DNA of 14,970 nucleotides from Flavobacteriales bacterium UBA7690. GTDB lineage: Bacteria > Bacteroidota > Bacteroidia > Flavobacteriales_F > PHOS-HE28. Below, piece by piece: positions 1 to 5,236 of this stretch. Both the position numbers and the translations under genes were made by a program. The DNA is taken from positions 1 through 14,970 of the forward strand of contig DLGQ01000058.1 in NCBI GenBank assembly GCA_002482775.1. The letters run 5' to 3'. Within the stretch, counting starts at the first letter, position 1. Every line of letters begins with the position of its first letter. The notes under the pieces are model-generated. The model ran no database searches. It was given only the letters and a program-made list of their open reading frames with translations, and was not told where the DNA came from.

Positions 1-191
1 CCTTCGGCGATGTGCATTTGTACAACGACCACCTCGAACAAGCGAAACTCCAGCTCACACGCGAGCCACGTCCGCTGCCGAAGATGGAGATCGACCCGAG
101 CGTGACGGACCTGTTCGACTTCCGCTTCGAGCACTTCACGTTGAAGGACTACGATCCGCATCCACACATCAAAGCGGCCGTCAGCGTATGA
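1..191 (+). CDS. thyA: Thymidylate synthase, C-terminal fragment (5' end outside window)
   Basis: Thymidylate synthase converts dUMP to dTMP in the cytoplasm, using methylene-tetrahydrofolate as carbon donor and reductant. Only the last 62 codons are present, read from base 3. The fragment has the family's GDVHLYNDH segment, whose His and Tyr contact the dUMP sugar in known ThyA structures. It continues with LTREPRPLP and ends DYDPHPHIKAAVSV, closely matching the conserved ThyA C-terminus (the E. coli protein has GYDPHPGIKAPVAI at the same place). The stop codon overlaps the start of folA (ATGA), so the two are probably translationally coupled. This is the usual pairing: ThyA oxidises tetrahydrofolate to dihydrofolate and FolA reduces it back. 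The catalytic Cys lies upstream of the window and cannot be checked. Confidence 0.95.
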   Translation, partial: FGDVHLYNDHLEQAKLQLTREPRPLPKMEIDPSVTDLFDFRFEHFTLKDYDPHPHIKAAVSV

Positions 192-697
192 TCGTTTCGG
201 CCATCGCCGCCGTGGCGCAGAACGGAATCATCGGCAGCAACGGTGATCTGCCGTGGCATTTGCCGGATGACCTGAAGTATTTCCAGCGCATCACCAAGGG
301 CCACCACGTGATCACCGGACGCAAGAACTACGAGAGCATTCCGGCGAAGTACAGGCCACTGAAAGACCGTGTGAACATCGTTGTCACCCGCAACATGAAC
401 TACGATGCGCCCGGTGCGCTCGTGGTGGATTCACTCGCATCCGGGTTGGAGGTCGCGCACCTCGCCAACGAGCAGGAAGCCTTCATCATCGGTGGTGGGC
501 AGATCTACCGCGAAGCGCTCACCATGCGTTTGGTGGATCGCCTCTACCTCACCCTGGTACACAGCGATGTGGAAGGCGACACGCATTTCCCGCCGCTGGA
601 TCCCGGCGAATGGGAAGAGGTGGAACGCACGCGGCACGAGGCTGATGAGCGCCATGCCTTCGCGTTCAGCTTCGTAGTACTGCACCGCATCGGCTGA
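188..697 (+). CDS. folA: Dihydrofolate reductase
   Basis: FolA reduces dihydrofolate to tetrahydrofolate with NADPH and is the target of trimethoprim. The 169-residue length is normal for the bacterial enzyme. Visible family marks are the N-terminal IAAVAQNGIIG strand and loop, LPWHLPDDL with D28 at the position of the catalytic Asp (E. coli D27), and TGRKNYESIP at the NADPH-binding helix. IIGGGQIY (second nucleotide-binding loop) and EGDTHFPPL near the C-terminus complete the set. In TGRKNYESIP the usual Thr-Trp/Phe pair after GR(K/H) is Asn-Tyr; I recall related Bacteroidota enzymes having the same, so this is probably lineage-typical rather than a resistance change. The start is the ATG inside the ATGA overlap with thyA, which implies one operon. 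No other gene follows within 250 bases. Confidence 0.97.
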   Translation: MIVSAIAAVAQNGIIGSNGDLPWHLPDDLKYFQRITKGHHVITGRKNYESIPAKYRPLKDRVNIVVTRNMNYDAPGALVVDSLASGLEVAHLANEQEAFIIGGGQIYREALTMRLVDRLYLTLVHSDVEGDTHFPPLDPGEWEEVERTRHEADERHAFAFSFVVLHRIG

Positions 698-746
698 GCC
701 GTTCATCCGATCGGGAACTGTTCTCGACACCTACCGGAAGTTCTTG

Positions 747-773
747 CGGATACTGGGCATTCAGTGCGATCCG
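747..773 (+). terminator. Stem-loop downstream of folA, possible terminator
   Basis: Fifty bases after the folA stop, CGGAT (747-751) pairs with ATCCG (769-773), and ACTG (752-755) with CAGT (762-765), closing a 6-base loop. A 3-base bulge (766-768) separates the two helices. No T tract follows, so this is not a canonical intrinsic terminator. It may mark the 3' end of the thyA-folA transcript or protect it from exonucleases. The rest of 698-951 holds the candidate promoter, conserved block and hairpin listed separately, and no gene. Confidence 0.3.
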
Positions 774-817
774 GGGCCAACCGTCCGTCCCACCCCTTGC
801 CGTCCATCACCATCCCG

Positions 818-849
818 TTGGCAGGCACCATGCACCCCATCTAGCTTCG
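818..849 (+). promoter_or_regulatory. Candidate Bacteroidota-type promoter for the first two-component pair
   Basis: The Bacteroidota housekeeping consensus is TTG near -33 and TAnnTTTG near -7. Here TTG (818-820) is followed after 21 bases by TAGCTTCG (842-849), which matches the -7 box except for one base. It would start transcription about 95 bases before the kinase ATG at 952, placing the conserved block (865-893) and large hairpin (900-940) in the 5' leader. The match is short and could be chance. Confidence 0.3.
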
Positions 850-864
850 TCATGCTTCCATGAA

Positions 865-893
865 GGATCGGCCGCAACACCGGTGTAACATGG
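865..893 (+). promoter_or_regulatory. Conserved block upstream of first kinase (copy 1)
   Basis: GGATC (865-869), CACCGG (878-883) and TAACATGG (886-893) recur in the same order upstream of the second kinase gene at 3113-3146. The first two words are 13 bases apart in both copies. CACCGG here lies inside a perfect 10-base palindrome, ACACCGGTGT (877-886). On the minus strand, GTT cores 10 bases apart (883-901) loosely resemble LytTR-domain target repeats. This may be an autoregulatory operator or a remnant of the duplication. Confidence 0.35.
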
Positions 894-899
894 AGCAAC

Positions 900-940
900 G
901 GACGGCCTCGTCACCTCCCGCATCGGTGGCGGGGCCGTCC
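900..940 (+). promoter_or_regulatory. 16-bp RNA hairpin in the leader of the first kinase gene
   Basis: GGACGGCCTCGTCACC (900-915) pairs along its whole length with GGTGGCGGGGCCGTCC (925-940), leaving a 9-base loop (916-924). There are 14 Watson-Crick pairs and two wobbles (U908-G932 and U911-G929). The wobbles form only in sense-strand RNA, since the antisense strand would have A/C mismatches, so an RNA role on this strand is favoured. The stem ends 11 bases before the ATG at 952, and those bases are AACAAAAGCTG. With no T tract after it, it is not a normal terminator. It could control translation, bind a protein or stabilise the mRNA. Confidence 0.55.
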
Positions 941-951
941 AACAAAAGCTG

Positions 952-2103
952 ATGAACTACTTCCAGCGCGTACCCATCCGGTTCCGCACCATCCTGATCA
1001 CGGCGGGTGTGCTCGCTACGCTGTTCCTGTTCCAGGCCTACATGCACCACTATGTGTATGCCGATCTGAAGAACATGGGCGAGTTCAGCTGGTGGCGCGA
1101 AGCACCAGTGCCCTACCTGAACTTCCTTTTCTGGGCGCTGCTCTGTCCGTTGGTGTATTCCATCCTGAAACGCTGGCCGTTCCAAGAGAAACCCTTCCTG
1201 CGCACGATCCTGATCCATGTCGGTTTCAGCCTGCTCATCGCAACGTTACACGAGGTCATCACTTCGGCCATCTACTACGGCATCCTCTTCCGCATCGGCG
1301 ATTTCGACCTCTCCGACCCGGTGAACCGCAGCTGGGCTTACAGCGCCTTGGCACCCGCCATCTTTTCGCGCACCATGGAATACTGGGTGCTCATGGGCGT
1401 GGTGGTCGCATTGGAGAACGTGCGGCAACAACGTGAAGAACACGAGCAGTTCCTGCAACTGAAAAGTGAATTGCAGATCACCCAGTTGAACGCGCTGAAG
1501 AAACAGCTGCAACCACACTTCCTCTTCAACACACTCAACGGTGTGAGCGCCTTGGTGAGCCGCGACCCCGAAGGAGCGCGACGCATGATCGGCAGGCTCG
1601 GTCATTTGCTGCGAGTCTCGTTGGATGGCGAACGCCAGCACAAGGTGCAGTTGATGCAGGAGGTGGACCACGTGGGCAACTACTTGGGCATTGAAGCCGT
1701 CCGTTTCCGTGACCGGCTTTCCGTGAAGTACGACGTACCCGATGACCTGGGCCAAGCAATGGTGCCATCCATGATCCTTCAGCCCTTGGCGGAGAACGCC
1801 ATCAAGCATGGCTTGGACACGCAAGATGAAAGTGTGCAGATCTCCGTCTCCGCCCGCCGAACGAACGGCTCATTGATACTGAGCGTGGTGGACGATGGGC
1901 GCGGGTGCTCCGATGTACACCACGCCGTGGACCATGGTGGCATTGGCCTGCGCAACGTACGCGAACGCCTGCGCACCCTCTACGGCGACCGCGCCACCAT
2001 GAACGCCACCTCGCCCACCTCGGGCGGTTTCCGTGTTGATCTCTCCATCCCCTACGAACAAGGAACCTCTGCACATGAAACGCACACGCATCATCGTAGT
2101 TGA
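952..2103 (+). CDS. LytS/YehU-type sensor histidine kinase (first of two tandem paralogues)
   Basis: This membrane histidine kinase should autophosphorylate and pass the phosphate to the LytTR regulator encoded next. Of its 383 residues, about 1-155 form four hydrophobic segments (near 13-31, 55-72, 84-106 and 137-155) with no sizeable extracellular domain. A coiled linker (155-180) follows. The His_kinase (PF06580) H-box KKQLQPHFLFNTLN has the phospho-acceptor His at H189. The ATPase part shows the N-box ENAIKHG (N282), the G1 box DDGRG (314-318) and the G2 box GGIGLRNVRERL (329-340). A WW pair (47-48) and APVPYLNF follow the first helix and are conserved in the downstream paralogue. Its end overlaps the regulator gene by 29 bases. 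The signal sensed cannot be told from sequence. The start is an ATG just after an A-rich leader. Confidence 0.93.
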   Translation: MNYFQRVPIRFRTILITAGVLATLFLFQAYMHHYVYADLKNMGEFSWWREAPVPYLNFLFWALLCPLVYSILKRWPFQEKPFLRTILIHVGFSLLIATLHEVITSAIYYGILFRIGDFDLSDPVNRSWAYSALAPAIFSRTMEYWVLMGVVVALENVRQQREEHEQFLQLKSELQITQLNALKKQLQPHFLFNTLNGVSALVSRDPEGARRMIGRLGHLLRVSLDGERQHKVQLMQEVDHVGNYLGIEAVRFRDRLSVKYDVPDDLGQAMVPSMILQPLAENAIKHGLDTQDESVQISVSARRTNGSLILSVVDDGRGCSDVHHAVDHGGIGLRNVRERLRTLYGDRATMNATSPTSGGFRVDLSIPYEQGTSAHETHTHHRS

Positions 2104-2857
2104 CGACGAACCGGACGCACGCGAACGCCTCGTGGAACTGGTGAACCAGGATCCCACCTTGGAAGTTGTTACCGAGTGCCGCAACGGTGCCGATGCGGTA
2201 CTGGCCATCGCCAAGCACAAACCGGATCTTGTCCTGTTGGATGTGCAGATGCCCATGATGAACGGCTTTGAGGTGGTGCGCCGTATCGGTGCTTCTAGAA
2301 TGCCCTTCACCATTTTCGTTACTGCCTACGACCAGTACGCTTTGAAGGCTTTCGAGGTGAACGCCGTGGATTACCTGCTGAAGCCTTACGACGATTCGCG
2401 GTTCCATGCGGCGATCACCAAGGCGAAGAAGCTGATCGCGATGAACACCAACGACAAGCTCACCGGCAGGCTGATGGACCTGGTGCGCGGTCACCTGCAC
2501 GAGCAGAACGAGTTCACCGAGACCTTCACCATACGCGACAAGGGCCGCGACCAAGTGGTGCATGTGGATGACGTGATCTTCCTGCGCGCCGAGGGCAACT
2601 ACTTGAAATTGGTGCTCTCTGACCGCAGCTTCTTGTACCGCATGACCATGAACGCCGTGGAGACGGAACTGGACCCCGCGCGTTTCTTACGCATCCACCG
2701 CAGCTACTTGGTGAACACCCTGCATATGCGCAGCACCCGCTACAGCGGCAACAACGAGTTCATCTTCACCATGGCCAACGGCGAACGCATCATAAGCGGC
2801 CGCAGTTACAAGGAGCAGATCGCTAAAGCCCTAACGCAATCCGAGGCGACGATGTGA
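2075..2857 (+). CDS. LytTR-family response regulator (partner of first kinase)
   Basis: This 260-residue regulator has an N-terminal receiver domain and a C-terminal LytTR DNA-binding domain. Receiver marks are the acidic pair D10-D11, the phospho-acceptor D56 in LVLLDVQMP, T83 in FVTAYD and K103 in YLLKPYDD. The linker includes KLTGRLMDLV (128-137). The LytTR domain covers about 150-255, with FLRAEGNYLKL (169-179), RIHRSYLVN (206-214) and SGRSYKEQI (241-249), all typical of the fold. The start is the ATG at 2075 rather than the in-frame ATG at 2033. Homology begins at MKRTRIIVVDDE, an AAGGA lies 10 bases upstream (2060-2064), and the paralogous pair has the same overlap geometry. The 29-base overlap with the kinase points to coupled translation. 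Targets are unknown; the regulator may act on its own leader or on the surface-protein genes downstream. Confidence 0.93.
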   Translation: MKRTRIIVVDDEPDARERLVELVNQDPTLEVVTECRNGADAVLAIAKHKPDLVLLDVQMPMMNGFEVVRRIGASRMPFTIFVTAYDQYALKAFEVNAVDYLLKPYDDSRFHAAITKAKKLIAMNTNDKLTGRLMDLVRGHLHEQNEFTETFTIRDKGRDQVVHVDDVIFLRAEGNYLKLVLSDRSFLYRMTMNAVETELDPARFLRIHRSYLVNTLHMRSTRYSGNNEFIFTMANGERIISGRSYKEQIAKALTQSEATM

Positions 2858-3227
2858 TCCCTGCCACGGAGCTTGGTGGTACACATGGGCTGCCAAGAGG
2901 AGTAAGAACTCTGGTCCGTACACGTACCACCGATCACCACGGTGCAAGTAGTTTCGCTGCGGTGCTTCCACCCCGTTATCCACCGACCGTCCCGTCCACG
3001 GACGCTGCGTTTTCCTCTCCCGGTACATTGATCGACATTCCCGTGCCCCGCCTTTGGGGACCGGCGAGAAGAGTTGGCAGCGTATGGGAAGGCAAGCCCC
3101 TGAGATGGTGCAGGATCCGGAAAGTCACCGGACAACGTTACATTGGCGTTACGAACCCACGTTCCGCCAACAGGATGTACCCGTCATCAGCGAGGATCCA
3201 TTCCCCAGCCGGAGCGCCCAGCTCAAG
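2858..3227 (+). other. 370-base non-coding gap between the two two-component pairs
   Basis: I find no convincing gene here. It holds an 8-bp inverted repeat, GGTGGTAC (2875-2882) with GTACCACC (2924-2931), which extends by T2873-A2933 and a T-G wobble. A competing CTTGG (2872-2876) with CCAAG (2893-2897) shares its 5' arm. There is a C-rich box CCACCCCGT (2968-2976), a short CCCC/GGGG stem (3046-3049 with 3056-3059) and a 5-2-5 palindrome CGTCCACGGACG (2993-3004). The block shared with the first kinase leader lies at 3113-3146. TTG (3028-3030) followed by CGCCTTTG (3049-3056) is a weak promoter candidate. The open frames that cross the gap have no recognisable protein features. Confidence 0.6.
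3113..3153 (+). promoter_or_regulatory. Conserved block upstream of second kinase (copy 2) with CGTTAC repeats
   Basis: GGATC (3113-3117), CACCGG (3126-3131) and TTACATTGG (3138-3146) match the block at 865-893, and the first two words keep the same 13-base offset. Two direct repeats of CGTTAC (3136-3141 and 3147-3152) are 11 bases apart, about one helical turn. LytTR regulators bind short direct repeats with a GTT core, so this could be an operator. TACATTGG (3139-3146) also resembles a Bacteroidota -7 box with one mismatch. Function is not demonstrated. Confidence 0.35.
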
Positions 3228-4400
3228 ATGAGGTTCCTCTCCGCCATCCGTTCCTACTTCGGCGATTCTCCCGTGCCGATGCGGACCGTGTTCTTCGCGG
3301 CGGGCCTGTTGTCCGTGCTGTTCGTGTTCACCTCGTTCATAGGCCGCACGCAAATGGGCATGCAGATGCACCTGTTCGATTGGTGGATGCAGGCCCCCAT
3401 CCCCTTCCTGAACTTCTTCACGTGGGCATTGGTGCTTCCCTTGGTGCATCGTTGGTCCAAGAAATGGCCGCTCAAAGGTCGTCCCCTCTGGAGGCCCATC
3501 CTGCTGCACATCGTTTTCGGATTACTGCTGTGCATCGTGCATGAGGTCTTCAGCAATACGCTCTACCTCCTGATCCTCAACTACAGCGGGCGTATGGTGT
3601 GGCAGCCCGAGATGCTCGGCAACGTGCTTTGGAGCTTGCCGGGAGGGGTCGTGCAGCGCTTCATGGAGTATGGCCTCTTGTTGGTGCTGCTCATGTACAT
3701 GGAGACCCACCGACAGGTGCGGGAAGAACGCACCCGCGTGCTTCAATTGCAGAACGAACTGCAGACCACACAGCTGTTGGCCTTGAAGAAACAGCTGCAA
3801 CCGCACTTCCTGTACAACACCCTGAACACGGTGAGCGCGCTGATGGACGAGGACACCAAAAGTGCCCGCACCGTGCTTTCCAAGCTCGGCCAATTGTTGC
3901 GTATCACGCTGGACGAAGAGCGGAAGGAGCGCGTGACCTTGATCCACGAGGTGGACCACGTGGGCAACTACTTGGGCATCGAAGCGATCCGGTTCAAGGA
4001 CCGCCTGCAGGTGCGGTACAACATCCCCTCGGAATGCCAGAACGCGCTGGTGCCGAGCATGGTATTGCAACCTTTGGTGGAGAATTCCATCAAACATGGC
4101 TTGGACGCTACCAATGCGGAAGTCTGCATCACCATTGATGCGCATCGCGACGCGGATGACCTGGTTCTGACCATCAGCGACAACGGACGGGGATGTTCCG
4201 ATGTGGACCTCGCCTTGGCCGAAGGCGGCATCGGGTTGCGCAATGTGCGCGAGAGACTTTCATTACTTCACGGCCCGGATGGCCGGTTCCAGATCGCATC
4301 GGAACATGGGAACGGCTTCCATGTGATGATCTCCATACCCTTCGAATTGATGGAACGAACACGCCATGAAGAACATTCGTACGCTCGTGGTAGACGATGA
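3228..4400 (+). CDS. LytS/YehU-type sensor histidine kinase (second tandem paralogue)
   Basis: A 390-residue paralogue of the kinase at 952, in the same order and with the same architecture. Four hydrophobic segments lie near 20-38, 58-74, 88-106 and 140-157, and the WW pair with QAPIPFLNF follows the first. A coiled region (160-182) leads to the H-box KKQLQPHFLYNTLN with H193. The ATPase motifs are ENSIKHG (N286), DNGRG (318-322) and GGIGLRNVRERL (333-344). I chose the ATG at 3228 because the protein then begins like its paralogue. The same frame stays open back to 3054, but that extension is hydrophilic, matches nothing in the paralogue and covers the conserved leader block. The end overlaps the next regulator gene by 35 bases. 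The block EVDHVGNYLGI is encoded by an identical 32-base stretch in both genes (1660-1691 and 3948-3979). Ligand unknown. Confidence 0.92.
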   Translation: MRFLSAIRSYFGDSPVPMRTVFFAAGLLSVLFVFTSFIGRTQMGMQMHLFDWWMQAPIPFLNFFTWALVLPLVHRWSKKWPLKGRPLWRPILLHIVFGLLLCIVHEVFSNTLYLLILNYSGRMVWQPEMLGNVLWSLPGGVVQRFMEYGLLLVLLMYMETHRQVREERTRVLQLQNELQTTQLLALKKQLQPHFLYNTLNTVSALMDEDTKSARTVLSKLGQLLRITLDEERKERVTLIHEVDHVGNYLGIEAIRFKDRLQVRYNIPSECQNALVPSMVLQPLVENSIKHGLDATNAEVCITIDAHRDADDLVLTISDNGRGCSDVDLALAEGGIGLRNVRERLSLLHGPDGRFQIASEHGNGFHVMISIPFELMERTRHEEHSYARGRR

Positions 4401-5145
4401 GCCCGCGGCTCGCTCGCGCATCGTACGCCTCTTAGGAACCGACCCGGAGATACGCCTGGTGGCCGAATGCCGGAACGGGATGGAAGCACTTCAAGCCATC
4501 CAGCAGGAACCCGTGGACCTGGTCTACCTCGATGTGCAGATGCCGCAGATGAGCGGCTTCGATGTGGTGGGCAAATTCGCGCCCGGCCAGTCGCCTTTCG
4601 TGGTGTTCGTGACCGCCCATGACCGCTACGCCACCAAAGCGTTCGATGTACATGCCGTGGATTATCTCTTGAAGCCCTACGACGATGAGCGCTTCTTCAC
4701 CTCTTTGGCACGGGCGAAGGATTTCATCGAGATGCGCGAGAACAAGCGCCTCACCGGCCGGTTGATGGACCTGGTGCAGGACCACATGAACACGCGGCGC
4801 GAGTACACCCAGGTGATCGTGATCAAAGAAAAGGGGCGTGAGTACCGCGTGCCGGTGAAGGACGTGCTCTTCATCCGCGCCGAAGGCAACTACCTCATCC
4901 TGCAGACCAAGGCTCGGCACTACTTGCTGCGCATGACCATGAACATGGTGGAGACCGACCTGGACCCTGCCGTCTTCGTAAGGGTACACCGCAGTTACAT
5001 GGTGAACATGGCCCATGTGCGGAACACGCGCTACAGCGGGAACAACGAATTCCTCTTCACCATGAGCAACGGCCAGCACGTGCTTAGCGGCCGCAGTTAC
5101 AAGGAACAGATCGCCAAGTTGCTCAGCCGCCCCGTGGACGAATAA
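4366..5145 (+). CDS. LytTR-family response regulator (partner of second kinase)
   Basis: A 259-residue receiver-LytTR regulator, collinear with the one at 2075. D10-D11 form the acidic pocket, D56 in LVYLDVQMP is the predicted phosphorylation site, and T83 and K103 complete the switch residues. The linker again has RLTGRLMDLV. The LytTR domain (about 150-252) carries FIRAEGNYLIL, RVHRSYMVN and SGRSYKEQI. The likely DNA-contacting C-terminal part (RYSGNNEF onward) is almost identical to the first regulator, so the two may recognise similar sites and cross-regulate; that is inference. The receiver parts differ more, as expected if each has specialised to its own kinase. The start lies within the 3' end of the kinase gene. 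The next gene begins 91 bases downstream, after nested inverted repeats. Confidence 0.94.
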   Translation: MKNIRTLVVDDEPAARSRIVRLLGTDPEIRLVAECRNGMEALQAIQQEPVDLVYLDVQMPQMSGFDVVGKFAPGQSPFVVFVTAHDRYATKAFDVHAVDYLLKPYDDERFFTSLARAKDFIEMRENKRLTGRLMDLVQDHMNTRREYTQVIVIKEKGREYRVPVKDVLFIRAEGNYLILQTKARHYLLRMTMNMVETDLDPAVFVRVHRSYMVNMAHVRNTRYSGNNEFLFTMSNGQHVLSGRSYKEQIAKLLSRPVDE

Positions 5146-5190
5146 CCGGGCGGACGGGGTGGTCCGTTCAGCCTGTGGTGAACGTCCACG
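5133..5190 (+). terminator. Nested inverted repeats at the end of the second regulator gene
   Basis: The outer arms CGTGGACG (5133-5140) and CGTCCACG (5183-5190) are perfectly complementary and enclose the stop codon. Inside them GGGCGGAC (5148-5155) pairs with GTCCGTTC (5162-5169), with two G-U wobbles and a 6-base loop. No T tract follows. This could end transcription of the two-component genes or separate them from the exported-protein gene at 5237. The inner stem also contains GGGGTGG, the reverse complement of the C-rich box seen in other gaps. Confidence 0.4.
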
Positions 5191-5236
5191 CTACTCTCAC
5201 CGTACTTCCACAGTTTTGTCGAAACACCTTCCATCG

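Noticed and set aside
2033..2074. Earlier in-frame start for the first response regulator
   Set aside because: It adds 14 residues before the universal start of the receiver fold and would deepen the overlap with the kinase gene; the second pair has no such extension.
3054..3227. 58-residue N-terminal extension of the second kinase
   Set aside because: The paralogous kinase begins at the equivalent of the ATG at 3228, and the extension is hydrophilic, without similarity, and overlaps the block shared with the first kinase leader.
2854..3231. 125-codon + strand open frame filling the gap between the two-component pairs
   Set aside because: Starts at a GTG on the regulator stop, is rich in Arg, Pro and Ser as expected of an out-of-frame GC-rich sequence, has no domain or signal peptide, and covers the conserved leader block and inverted repeats.
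5159..5236. Earlier start for the propeller-like cargo protein
   Set aside because: It would place 26 polar residues in front of a perfectly placed signal peptide, and the bases form part of the nested inverted repeats.
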